A DNA stretch of 64,000 nt, taken from the NCBI RefSeq assembly GCF_016718685.1, contig NZ_JADKCX010000057.1, forward strand, positions 3,872-67,871, in the 5' to 3' direction. The notes beneath the pieces were generated by a model, which searched no databases, had not been told where the DNA came from, and worked only from the letters and a program-made list of their open reading frames with translations. This DNA is from Haliscomenobacter sp. (GTDB lineage Bacteria; Bacteroidota; Bacteroidia; Chitinophagales; Saprospiraceae). Both the position numbers and the translations under genes were made by a program. This document shows positions 28,806 through 37,917 of the stretch, piece by piece. Each line of letters starts with the position of its first letter. Position 1 is the stretch's first letter.

Positions 28806-29267
28806 CTAGTTTGTTTTTGCACTACAGTTGTAAGCGTTAGAAGAACTTCCAACAATACTTGTGCACTGTGTTAGGCAGCCACCTGGCTTATTACATGTGT
28901 ATGCCCAAACCTGTGTAATAATTGTAGTAGAATTTCCTGTGTTTGACCCAGATCCATTTCCGCTTACAGACCCACTTCTCTTAGGTACATCAACACTAAT
29001 TTGACCTCCACCAGAGCGTGTAGAATTGCTCGAAGAACTTACAGCTCTGGTTTCAGAAACTAAATCTTTAGACCGAACGTAACATACTTGATATTTACAA
29101 CCACCAGTACCTCCATCTTGTGGATCGGATTCTGAATCGTAGATATCAACATAATAATCTTCTCCGTAATTAGCTTTTAAATAATACGGATTCAATAATG
29201 CTGCCGACGTTAATAACGCTACGGTCAAAGCAGTGACCTTCCCTGCAATTTTTCTAATACTTTTCAT
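28806..29267 (-). CDS. Cys-rich exported peptide/small protein
   Basis: I do not recognise the family. From the ATG at 29267 the product is 153 residues with a signal-like N-terminus (MKSIRKIAGKVTALTVALLTSAALLNPYY). The mature part is Ser/Gly/Asn-rich with six cysteines in the pattern C-x4-C ... C-x5-C-x3-C-x12-C, the last four in the C-terminal 30 residues. Exported small proteins of the NVEALA type are often encoded beside propeller lipoproteins in Bacteroidota, and this may be a distant equivalent; the motif itself is not present. The frame is open up to 29348 but the added residues look non-coding. It lies upstream of the propeller and CxxC genes, from which it is separated by an element. 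Confidence 0.6.
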   Translation of the reverse strand: MKSIRKIAGKVTALTVALLTSAALLNPYYLKANYGEDYYVDIYDSESDPQDGGTGGCKYQVCYVRSKDLVSETRAVSSSSNSTRSGGGQISVDVPKRSGSVSGNGSGSNTGNSTTIITQVWAYTCNKPGGCLTQCTSIVGSSSNAYNCSAKTN

Positions 29268-30061
29268 GACTATAGTTTTTTGATTTGAAGATGAAAAAAT
29301 TAATTCCAACAAATACATTGGCATGTCTTTGCGTATCATGCTATGCACAAGAAAGGTGTAAAGTAGATTTTGTAACGGCTAACGATTTACATTACTCCAC
29401 TTGAAAAGTTGGAGGAAGTTGCGGTGGTTATGATGTACCGAACGATGCAAAGATACACCTATGTACTCCAGCTTATTAGGGACAAATTAAGACAGGATAG
29501 GACAAATTGCGACACGCTAATCCCTCCTCGCTATAATTTTCAAACTGCCTTTGAACCGCCCTCTGCTCCCCAGCTTATCTGTTCCGTCACCTTAACACTT
29601 TTTTATCCAGCAATTTCCATATTTCTTCTTGCTGTTCAGGGTGAGATCAGTCCGGAGGTTAGATAATAGCGTGTAGCTTTTAGCTCGCAGTAAGTTTTGG
29701 TTGACATGCAATTTCAAAAGGGGCGGGCTCTTTACGCGTAATAAATTTTTGACCTATAGATCAGTATTTTAGTTTATTAAAAAAGCCAAGCTCTAATTCA
29801 AAAGTAGCCCAGTCTCAAAACCCTATCAAGGCATTTTTGCATCAAACTGGCCACCCCAAATCTCGATCATTGAAAATTGTTAGGCCAGTTTGTACGAATA
29901 GCATAGGTAATCTTCATTTTCCGCAAAAACATTTTCCCTCCTTTAACTTCAAAAACGCTCCTTTCAGCATCATTCTTCCCTCCTTCAGCCCTATCATTTG
30001 TTTCTGATCATTTTAATCCACAATTTCGCGCCATTGTACAGTCCACACAACCCTGTTTAGT
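29268..30061. other. 790-base gap without a confident gene
   Basis: AT-rich near the peptide gene and mixed further on. An 85-codon frame at 29409 starts with TTG and has no protein-like pattern, so I leave it out. No hairpin terminator, tRNA or repeat that I can name is visible. The upstream regions of the peptide gene and the DUF5916 gene must lie here. Confidence 0.5.
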
Positions 30062-32333
30062 ATGAAAGTCGTCCAATTCCTCAGCGGCATTTGCCTGCTG
30101 TTGGTTCAAAATGTATACAGCCAAGCCCCGTTCCTGCTGAAAAGCACCAACTGTCGATCCGCAAATCCAAAGAGGTGATCCGCCTGGATGGTGCCCTGGA
30201 TGACGCCGCCTGGCAAAGTGCCCAGGTCGCCAAGGACTTTTTCCAAAACTTCCCCTTTGATACTTCGGCGGCCAATCTGAAATCAGAAATTCGCCTCACT
30301 TTTGATCAAAACTTTCTGTACATCGGAGCCGTATTGTACCAGGCCCAGGCCGACTACATCACCACCTCCCTGAAGCGCGATTTTCAAAGTGGCACCAGCG
30401 ACGTTTTTGCGGTCAACATCGATCCCTTTAGCGACAAACTCAATGGTTTCCACTTTGCCGTGTCGCCCTTCAATGTGCAGCGCGAAGGCTTGATCGACAA
30501 TGGGACCAACCTGACGATCGATTGGGACAACAAATGGTACTCCGAAATCCAAAATCATACCGACCATTGGGTGATCGAAATGGCCATCCCCTTCAAAACC
30601 CTGCGCTACCGGCAAGTCAGCGGACAAAATGCCTGGCGCATCAATTTTGTACGTTTTGGCCTCAAACAAAACGAGGCTTCCACCTGGTCGCCCGTACCCC
30701 GCGCTTTTATGCCCGTCAATCTGGCCTTCACGGGCTCGCTCATTTGGGAAGATGCGCCACCACAACCCGGTGCCAACGTGTCGGTGATTCCCTACATCAT
30801 TGGGCGAACGGAGAAGGATTTTGAGTTCAAAATCCCCACCGAAAACAAGCTCAACATCGGGGGCGACGCCAAAATCGCGATTACGCCATCGCTCAATCTG
30901 GACTTGACCTTGAATCCCGATTTTTCCCAGGTGGACGTCGACCGACAAATCACCAACCTGAGCCGTTTTGAGCTGTTTTTCCCCGAACGAAGGCAGTTTT
31001 TTTTGGAAAATGAAGACTTGTTTGGGCGTTTTGGTTTCCCCGATAGCCGCCCCTTTTTCAGTCGCAGGGTGGGTTTGGCCAATGGCAGCATCCGCAAAGT
31101 GACCACCGAGGGGGACACGATTTCGGTGACGCGCAACCTCAATGTGCCCATCAAGGCTGGCATGCGCCTGAGTGGCAAACTAGACAAAAACTGGCGCATT
31201 GGTCTCCTCAATATGCAAACGGGCCAGGTAAGCGCACTCAAACAAGGGCCAGCCAACTACACCGTCGGCGTTTTGCAGCGCAAGGTATTTGAACGCTCGG
31301 CGATCAGCGCCGTTTTTGTCAATAAGGAAAACTTCAGCGTAGACGCGCAGGAAAAAATCCTACACAATCCCAGCGCTTACAACCGGGTAGCGGGACTGGA
31401 GTACAATCTTTTCTCCAAAGACAACAAGTGGGAAGGTGAATTTTATTACCACCGCTCCTTTTCGGGCAAACAAAAGAATGATGACGCTCAGTCGGCAGCG
31501 GCTTTTCTAGGGCATTCTACCCAAAAATGGAATGTGTTCTCAGGCATGCAATACCTTGGGCGGGACTACCGTGCCGATGTGGGTTTTATCCCCGTGCCAG
31601 GCAGTTTTCGATGTTCAACATCACCAGAATGAACATTTTCCACGCAAGGAAAGTTGGGCTAAAAAGGTAAACGTCACTGGCTTCAATCTGCAAAATACCC
31701 TTACCTACAATGCGCCGGGCTACCAGTTGACCGACCGCAGCCACCAACTGACTTATTATATGGAATTCCCCGGCAATTCCTCGTTGGAAATAAACGGCGG
31801 ACAGGAATACACCCACCTCTATTTCCCTTTTGACCCGACCAATTCGGGGGGTGAGGTCTTGCCCGCAGGCACGGATTACACTTACCATACGGCGAGTGTG
31901 AGCTACACCTCGGACTTCCGCAAACCTTTTTCCTACGAAGTCAATGTAGGTACCGGTCAATATTTCAATGGCAATATTTTCCGCATCAACGGCGAGTTGG
32001 TCTACCGCTGGCAGCCCTACGGTGTATTTGCGATGACGTATGCCTACAACGACATCCACTTGCCCACGCCCGTTCAACAGCGCCAGTTTTTGGCTGATTG
32101 GGCCACGGGCCGAGTTGTCGTTTAGCCGCAGTTTGTTTTTTAGTACTTTTTTGCAATACAATACCCAGGTCAACAATGTCAACATCAACAGCCGCTTGCA
32201 GTGGCGTTTCCGCCCGGTATCGGATTTGTTTTTGGTGTATACGGACAATTATTTTACCGATCAGTTTTTTCAGGGGCCTTTGGTGAAAAACCGGGCCCTG
32301 GTGTTGAAAATGACGTACTGGTTGAATTTGTAG
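30062..32333 (+). pseudogene. DUF5916 / CBM9-like outer-membrane protein, frameshifted
   Basis: Secreted or outer-membrane protein with an N-terminal carbohydrate-binding (CBM9-like) domain and a C-terminal beta-barrel, common in Bacteroidota. The ATG at 30062 gives the signal peptide MKVVQFLSGICLLLVQNVYSQ. One base is lost in a C-run near 30130, after which EVIRLDGALDDAAWQSA and the binding domain follow, with NPDFSQVDVDRQITNLSRFELFFPERRQFFLENEDLF, a hallmark of the family. The frame breaks again around 31600-31660 (DVGFIPVPG) and near 32080, after which FWLIGPRAELSFSRSLFFSTFLQYNTQ and the typical ending NRALVLKMTYWLNL appear. The full length would be about 755 residues. The function is unproven; a role near glycan use is suggested by the GH31 neighbour. 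Confidence 0.8.
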
Positions 32334-32467
32334 TTGAGCAGTTGAGCGGGTTGATAAGTTGAGGCTGCCGCGAGCGACTTGCAGTCCGATTTCGCTTGGT
32401 GATTGGGTATTCAATTTAAGCATGTTTATAGAGCCTTTTGTTTTTTGTGCTTACTTTTCGGACTTAG

Positions 32468-32486
32468 AGATGCTATGTTAGCATCT
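32468..32486. promoter_or_regulatory. Perfect 8-bp inverted repeat upstream of the GH31 gene
   Basis: AGATGCTA-TGT-TAGCATCT lies 45 bases before the ATG at 32531. The short arms and 3-base centre are like an operator for a dimeric repressor. No regulator gene is adjacent. Confidence 0.4.
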
Positions 32487-32530
32487 ATTAATCATTCGAA
32501 ACTATCACAACAAACAAAAGGCACTTAGTG

Positions 32531-34888
32531 ATGAAGCAGTTCTTTAGCACCTACTTGCTGCTGTGTTGGGCAATCATGGCAACAGCCCAACACAGCACCA
32601 CCCTCCTGAACGAACCTTTGGACTTGAGCAAGGACTTCAAGGATTACACCAATACCTATTTTTTGGCCGACAGTCTCGCAGCCTTTGACCCGGGCACTGG
32701 CCAAGGTCAACTCAAATGGCGACGCAATGAATACTATCCTGCTCATGCCTTCAACAACACCCAGGCCGGGCTTCGCAGCGTGCGTGGCAATGAATTTCCG
32801 GGCATTGAGTACGCCGTTGATCCGGTATTGCCTTTTAGCGTGGAGTTTGTATCGCCTCGCGCTGTGCGGATTCGGGCTACTACGGGCCATACTGCTCCGA
32901 CCACGGAAGCTTCTTTGATGCTGGTCAAAGAACCTGGCAAGGACAATTCCTGGGTGTACAGTAAAACCCAAAATGGCCACCAATACAAAAGTGCTTTTGG
33001 CAGCGTAACCATTACCCCCAATCCATGGACGATTGAATTCCGGGATACTCAAGGGAAATTGTTGACCAAAACCTGGCACCAGAGCAACAGTCGATCTTTT
33101 ACGCCCGTCCTGCCTTTTTCCTTTGTGCGTCGGGCAGGGGATTATTCCCGGAGTGTGGCGGCTGCGTTTACGCTGTCGCCCGATGAAAAAATCTACGGTT
33201 GTGGCGAGTCCTTCACCAGCCTCAACAAATACGGCCAAAAGGTCAACCTGTTTACCACCGACCCCAATGGTGTGGAGAATGCCGGCATGTACAAGCCCAT
33301 TCCTTTCTTCATGAGCAGTCGGGGTTATGGCATGTTTATGCACACCTCTTCGCCAGTCACTTGCGATTTTGGCGCTACTTACGGTGCGGTCACCAACCTG
33401 ATGATCGGTGACGAAAACCTGGACTTGTTTGTATTTCTGGGTGAACCTAAAGACATTTTGGATGAATACACCAACCTCACGGGCAAAGCGAGTATGCCGC
33501 CACTGTGGTCTTTTGGCTTGTGGATGAGTCGGATTACTTATTTCTCCGAAGCGGATGGTCGGAATGTGGCCAACCTGTTGCGTAAAAACGGCATTCCTGC
33601 GGATGTGATTCACTTTGATACGGGCTGGTTTGGCACCGATTGGCGCTGTGATTACCAATTTGCCAAGGATCGTTTTCCTGATCCGCAAAAAATGATCAGC
33701 GACCTCAAGGCACAAGGATTCCGTACCTGCCTCTGGCAATTACCTTATTTTGTGCCCAAAAATGACCTCTTCCCGGAAATCATTGCCAAGGGACTGCATG
33801 TAAAAAACCCTAAAGGTGGGTTGCCGTATGAAGATGCGGTGCTCGATTTTACCAATCCCAACGCTGTGCAGTGGTACCAGGATAAAATTGCCAACTTGCT
33901 AAAATTGGGTGTTTCGGTCATCAAAGTGGATTTTGGCGAGGCTGCTCCCTTGAACGGCATTTATGCCAATGGTCGGAGTGGCTTTTATGAGCACAACCTC
34001 TATCCTTTGCGCTACAACAAAGTTGTATCCGACATTACCAAACAAATCACGGGCGACCAGATCATCTGGGCGCGTAGCACCTGGGCGGGTAGCCAGCGTT
34101 ATCCGCTGCACTGGGGTGGCGACGCCGAAACTTCGGATATGGGCATGGAAGCACAGTTGCGCGGTGGGTTGTCGCTGGGTTTGTCGGGCTTTACTTTCTG
34201 GAGCCACGATGCGGGGGGCTTTACCACCCGTACGCCGGAGGAATTGTACCGCCGTTGGGCACCTTTTAGCTTCTTCAGTTCGCACTCCCGCTGCCATGGC
34301 CAAGCACCGAAAGAGCCTTGGGAGTTCAGCGAAAGTTTTTTGAACCACTTCCGCAATGCCACCGAAACACGCTATCGACTAATGCCCTACATTTACGCGC
34401 AGGCCAAAGCTTCTTCGGAAAAAGGGTTGCCGATGCTGCGCGCCCTTTTTGTAGAATTCCCCCAAGATCCAGGGGCCTGGCTCATCGAAAATGAGTACCT
34501 CTTGGGCTCGGATATGTTGGTTGCGCCTCTATTTGAAACCGGGGCCACCCAGCGCAAGGTGTACCTGCCCGAGGGCAAATGGATCGATTACCAAACGGGC
34601 AAAATGTACACCGGCGGTTGGCATGTGTTGGATGGCGGCAAACTTTCACTGGTGGTGATGATTCGCGATGGCGCGGTGATTCCACATGCGGAATTGGCGC
34701 AAAGAACGGATCAAATTGATTGGTCAAAAATCACCCTGCAAGCGTATACCAGTACGGGAACCGCCAAAGGCAAGGTTTGTTTGCCTGCTGAGAATGTGTT
34801 GCAGGAAGTGAATGTAACACTGAAAAATGGCAAAGGAACTTTGGCAAAAGACCCTTATGTAGGTAAAGTAAAGTGGCTGATCAAATGA
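32531..34888 (+). CDS. GH31 alpha-xylosidase (YicI-like), secreted
   Basis: Glycoside hydrolase family 31 enzyme releasing alpha-linked xylose (xyloglucan oligosaccharides) or related alpha-glycosides. From the ATG at 32531 it has a signal peptide (MKQFFSTYLLLCWAIMATAQ) and 785 residues in total. The N-terminal beta-sandwich leads into the TIM barrel with PLWSFGLWMSR, VIHFDTGWFG, the nucleophile D467 in VIKVDFGEAAPLNG, and the acid/base D531 in HWGGDAETS. The KxDFGE form is that of alpha-xylosidases rather than alpha-glucosidases (WxDMNE). GLSLGLSGFTFWSHDAGGF and the C-terminal beta domains are also complete. The signal peptide suggests periplasmic action. A GTG three bases upstream is less likely as the start. 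Confidence 0.92.
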   Translation: MKQFFSTYLLLCWAIMATAQHSTTLLNEPLDLSKDFKDYTNTYFLADSLAAFDPGTGQGQLKWRRNEYYPAHAFNNTQAGLRSVRGNEFPGIEYAVDPVLPFSVEFVSPRAVRIRATTGHTAPTTEASLMLVKEPGKDNSWVYSKTQNGHQYKSAFGSVTITPNPWTIEFRDTQGKLLTKTWHQSNSRSFTPVLPFSFVRRAGDYSRSVAAAFTLSPDEKIYGCGESFTSLNKYGQKVNLFTTDPNGVENAGMYKPIPFFMSSRGYGMFMHTSSPVTCDFGATYGAVTNLMIGDENLDLFVFLGEPKDILDEYTNLTGKASMPPLWSFGLWMSRITYFSEADGRNVANLLRKNGIPADVIHFDTGWFGTDWRCDYQFAKDRFPDPQKMISDLKAQGFRTCLWQLPYFVPKNDLFPEIIAKGLHVKNPKGGLPYEDAVLDFTNPNAVQWYQDKIANLLKLGVSVIKVDFGEAAPLNGIYANGRSGFYEHNLYPLRYNKVVSDITKQITGDQIIWARSTWAGSQRYPLHWGGDAETSDMGMEAQLRGGLSLGLSGFTFWSHDAGGFTTRTPEELYRRWAPFSFFSSHSRCHGQAPKEPWEFSESFLNHFRNATETRYRLMPYIYAQAKASSEKGLPMLRALFVEFPQDPGAWLIENEYLLGSDMLVAPLFETGATQRKVYLPEGKWIDYQTGKMYTGGWHVLDGGKLSLVVMIRDGAVIPHAELAQRTDQIDWSKITLQAYTSTGTAKGKVCLPAENVLQEVNVTLKNGKGTLAKDPYVGKVKWLIK

Positions 34889-35085
34889 GTAATACCTGGG
34901 CAAGGTGTCAATTCAACCGCCTTGATTCAAGGTTGGCTGTCTCGGGTGGTGAATATTGTTCTCAATCAACCACAAATCTAATTTCGGGAGCTGACCTAAG
35001 GTTTCTTAGGTGGTGAATTAATGTGTTTACCACCTAGGGCCACTCTAATTCCTTCCATTGGGGCTACGGGCCCTTGGAAAGGCTT

Positions 35086-36660
35086 TTATGCATTAAAAAT
35101 GAAATCTTTTGCCAGTTGTAGCTCTTCCGGGGAAATGACATGCGGGCGCCCAGGGTAAATCACCAGATTAACCGCTGCGCCCAGGGATTCCAAAACCGCC
35201 TTACTTTCCTCACTGCGGCTTTGAGGCACATGGGGGTCTTTGTCGCCATTGCTCATAAAAATACGCGTACCCGCAAACTTGTCCTGGTAAGGCGTGGTAT
35301 CGATGGTTTCTCCAATCAAACCACCGGTAAAAGCAATGATTCCACCAAAAGGACGGGCAAAACGGGCGGCGCTCTCCAGGGTCAAACAAGCGCCTTGTGA
35401 AAACCCCACGATATAAATCTGCGTGGAAGGCAATACCTTCTCTGTTTGCTCAATCAAGTGCTGCGCATTGGTCAGCGCTGAATCCAGCCAGGGTTGATTC
35501 GATGCCGCCGGAGCCATAAAACTGTAAGGATACCAGGTATTGTTGGTCGCTTGTAAAGCCGCCAGGTAGGTTCCCTCGGGTACAAGCGAGCGACCCAACG
35601 CCAGAATGTCGGCGGCAGAGCCTCCACGGCCATGAAAGAGCAGGATGGCGCGTTGTGCTTCTACTAAAGGTACGCCCTCCCCAAGTAAGGTAAACGTATG
35701 CTTCATTAGTCCATGAATTTTTCGGGTTGAAGGACAATGGGGTACCAGCCCTTTTTCGATACTTTCCCGTTGTGGTTCAACCCAGGACGGCAATTTCAGG
35801 GCTTCGCCCAAATGGGCCGGGGCTTCATCCACAGCAAAACCGGGCGGATGGGTGGCTACTTCAAAAAGTATCCCGCCAGGCTCGCGGAAATAGATGGAAT
35901 GAAAATATTGGCGGTCGAGCACCGGGGTAACGTTGAACTGCCCCCGTAATTTTTCGCGCATTTCCAATTGGCTATTGTCCGATGGCGTAGCAAAGGCGAG
36001 GTGGTGTACCGTACCCGCGCCACTGATGCCACGCGGACTTTCGGGCGAAGCGATGATGTCGACGAAATCGCCCGGCAGGCCACTGGCTGAAAAACGATAG
36101 GTATGGTCTTTTTGGGCAATCAGTTTATGGTTCATCTGATCGATGAGCAATGCTGCCGTACGTTCAAAACTGTCTTCGGCAAGGCTTACGCCATAAAAAC
36201 CCTTCACCGCATACTCCGGCGGGATTTGGCCGTAAGAAAACCCGGGCCGGAGGTCTTGATCATTGGCCACCAGCTCGATGCCCAACCCATCGTTGTCTTC
36301 AAAATAAATAAATTGTTCTCCAGCAAAACGTTCTTCTGGTGGAGTAAAGCTGAGTTTGAACTTGCGTAGGCGTTTCATCCAATAATCCAAGGCATTGACC
36401 GGAATGGAAAAAGAGGTAACCGTAAGTTGTCCTTTGCCCTTGCGCCCCTGTCCGATTCCATGGTACGGGAAAAAAGTCATGATGGTACCCGGTGCACCTT
36501 GTTCGTTGCCGTAGTACAGGTGGTACACGTCTGGCGCGTCGAAATTGATGGTTTTTTTGACCATGCGGAGGCCCAGGATGCCCGCGTAAAAGTCGACGTT
36601 CAGCTGGGCATCGGAGGCCAGGGCGGTGACGTGGTGGAGACCAGTGATGATGTTGGACAT
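35086..36660 (-). CDS. Fusion of ring-cleaving dioxygenase (MhqO-like) and esterase (MhqD-like)
   Basis: One uninterrupted frame encodes two enzymes that are separate in Bacillus. Residues 1 to about 310 are a two-module VOC/glyoxalase-fold extradiol dioxygenase (GLHHVTALASDAQLNVDFYAGILGLRMVKKTINFD; GTVHHLAFATPSD; YFREPGGILFEVATHPPGF, holding the H-H-E metal ligands). Residues from about 335 to 524 are an alpha/beta hydrolase of the phospholipase/carboxylesterase type with LLFHGRGGSAAD, nucleophile S421 in GFSQGA, an aspartate in GDKDPHVP and a histidine in PGRPHVI. In Bacillus subtilis mhqO and mhqD belong to a quinone/hydroquinone-detoxification regulon. I chose MSNIITGLHH at 36660; an in-frame ATG at 36726 adds 22 poor residues. 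The likely role is breakdown of quinone-type aromatics. Confidence 0.88.
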   Translation of the reverse strand: MSNIITGLHHVTALASDAQLNVDFYAGILGLRMVKKTINFDAPDVYHLYYGNEQGAPGTIMTFFPYHGIGQGRKGKGQLTVTSFSIPVNALDYWMKRLRKFKLSFTPPEERFAGEQFIYFEDNDGLGIELVANDQDLRPGFSYGQIPPEYAVKGFYGVSLAEDSFERTAALLIDQMNHKLIAQKDHTYRFSASGLPGDFVDIIASPESPRGISGAGTVHHLAFATPSDNSQLEMREKLRGQFNVTPVLDRQYFHSIYFREPGGILFEVATHPPGFAVDEAPAHLGEALKLPSWVEPQRESIEKGLVPHCPSTRKIHGLMKHTFTLLGEGVPLVEAQRAILLFHGRGGSAADILALGRSLVPEGTYLAALQATNNTWYPYSFMAPAASNQPWLDSALTNAQHLIEQTEKVLPSTQIYIVGFSQGACLTLESAARFARPFGGIIAFTGGLIGETIDTTPYQDKFAGTRIFMSNGDKDPHVPQSRSEESKAVLESLGAAVNLVIYPGRPHVISPEELQLAKDFIFNA

Positions 36661-36751
36661 AGTGGTGTGGGTATTGGTTCCTTTACAAGGTAAGAACATC
36701 ATTATTGGGAAAAAGATTTTGTACACTATGCTACACCTGCCACTTTTGAGT

Positions 36752-37546
36752 TCAATTTCCGTCCAGCAAATTCCCTAAGCTCCCCAAAATACTACCCTCA
36801 TCCTTGCCCCCTTTGCCGTAATGGCGTGAAGCTTGTAATACCCGATCGGCCATGCGGCTAAAGGGCAGTGACTGAATCCAGACCGTGCCCGGACCTTCCA
36901 AACGCGCTAAGAAAATACCTTCGCCACCAAAGAGCATGTTGCGTACGCCGCGTACCATTTCAATGTCGTAGTCCACATCACGGGTAAAAGCCACCAGGCA
37001 ACCCGTATCAATTTTGAGTACTTCGCCCAGTTCAAGCTTTTTTTCGATGATGCTGCCTCCTGCGTGTACAAAAGCCATACCGTCACCTTCCAGTTTCTGC
37101 ATGATGAACCCTTCGCCACCAAAAAAACCACGGCCCAGTTTTTGTGAAAACTCAATGCCTACCGACACGCCTTTGGCTGCACAAAGGAAAGCATCTTTTT
37201 GACAAATGATTTTGCCTTCCAATTTGCTCAGGTCCAGGGGAATGATTTTGCCGGGGTAAGGCGATGCAAAAGAAACCCGTTTTTTGCCATCGGAAGCATG
37301 GGTGTAAGCAGTCATAAACAGGCTTTCACCCGTGATCAGGCGTTTGCCCGCCGAGAGCAATTTACCCCAAAGACCGCCGCTGTCCGATTGGCTTCCATCG
37401 CCGAAAAGGGTGGCCATTTCGATGCCATCGTCCATCATCATGAAGCTGCCTGCCTCAGCGATGACGGTTTCCATGGGGTCAAGTTCAATTTCCACAAACT
37501 GCATTTCTTCTCCGTGAATGTGGTAATCAATTTCATGCGCACTCAT
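36752..37546 (-). CDS. AIM24/TIGR00266 family protein
   Basis: Member of the AIM24 family (TIGR00266), a double-layered beta-helix-like fold of unknown biochemical role. The 264-residue length is normal. Typical sequence features are MQFVEIELDPMETVIAEAGSFMMMDDGIEM near the N-terminus, ESLFMTAYTHASDGKKRVSFASPYPGKIIPLDL, the Gly-rich LGRGFFGGEGFIMQKLEGDGMAFVHAGGSIIEKKLELGE, and FLARLEGPGTVWIQSLPFSRMADRV. The C-terminus has a Gly/Ser-rich tail. It stands alone on the minus strand, 91 bases from the fusion enzyme gene, so the two could be cotranscribed. No signal peptide, so it is cytoplasmic. Confidence 0.9.
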   Translation of the reverse strand: MSAHEIDYHIHGEEMQFVEIELDPMETVIAEAGSFMMMDDGIEMATLFGDGSQSDSGGLWGKLLSAGKRLITGESLFMTAYTHASDGKKRVSFASPYPGKIIPLDLSKLEGKIICQKDAFLCAAKGVSVGIEFSQKLGRGFFGGEGFIMQKLEGDGMAFVHAGGSIIEKKLELGEVLKIDTGCLVAFTRDVDYDIEMVRGVRNMLFGGEGIFLARLEGPGTVWIQSLPFSRMADRVLQASRHYGKGGKDEGSILGSLGNLLDGN

Positions 37547-37683
37547 AAGTTCATTTTTGGATTGTGATGAATTGGAAAGTTAAATGAACTTCTACCCATA
37601 AAAATAGCGTTCTTGTCGATAGTCGTCATTGGATTTTAGACCTTGCGCCATTCTAAATAGACCTGTTCAACGGATTCCAGCGG

Positions 37684-37726
37684 AAAAGTTTGGACGAAAA
37701 AAAATGATTCTGCCCAAACTTTTTTT
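37684..37726 (+). terminator. Terminator-like hairpin upstream of an ECF sigma gene
   Basis: AAAAGTTTGG pairs perfectly with CCAAACTTTT around a 20-base loop and is followed by TTTATTTT on the + strand. No + strand gene ends here, since the neighbour is divergent. It could be an attenuator or the end of a small RNA. It lies between two 13-bp direct repeats TAAATAGACCTGT (37654-37666 and 37769-37781). Confidence 0.5.
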
Positions 37727-37781
37727 ATTTTACGTGCAACCCTTTTTAACACTTGCTGTCCTTCCTTGTAAATAGACCTGT

Positions 37782-37917
37782 AGGGAGGGAAACCCATAGA
37801 TCAGCAAACATCCCGGCTCAACATGTCTGCGCACAAACCCAAGATGCCGTGGAAACAAGGATTAGGAAGCTGGCACCAAAGCGCTCCACGAGCGAAACCG
37901 AGGTAGAACCGGCAGCG
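37782..37917 (+). ncRNA. Candidate structured leader of an ECF sigma gene
   Basis: The roughly 140-base stretch before the sigma gene is not protein-like but has several short hairpins: CGCTC-CAC-GAGCG, GAGAGG-AAA-CCTAGCTC (running past the ATG) and GCTG...CAGC around them, with repeated GAAACC loop-like words. An open frame through it (from 37753) looks accidental. It does not match a riboswitch or other RNA class that I recognise. Confidence 0.35.

Noticed and set aside
29409..29666. An 85-codon + strand frame in the 29.3-30.0 kb gap
   Set aside because: TTG start, no promoter, no protein-like pattern and no neighbour that would explain it.
32525..33739. A 404-codon frame on the - strand
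   Set aside because: Antisense to the intact GH31 gene, without any domain pattern.
37753..37917. N-terminal extension of the ECF sigma factor
   Set aside because: The frame is open but reads through hairpin-rich leader sequence with no sigma homology; the ATG at 37918 is preferred.
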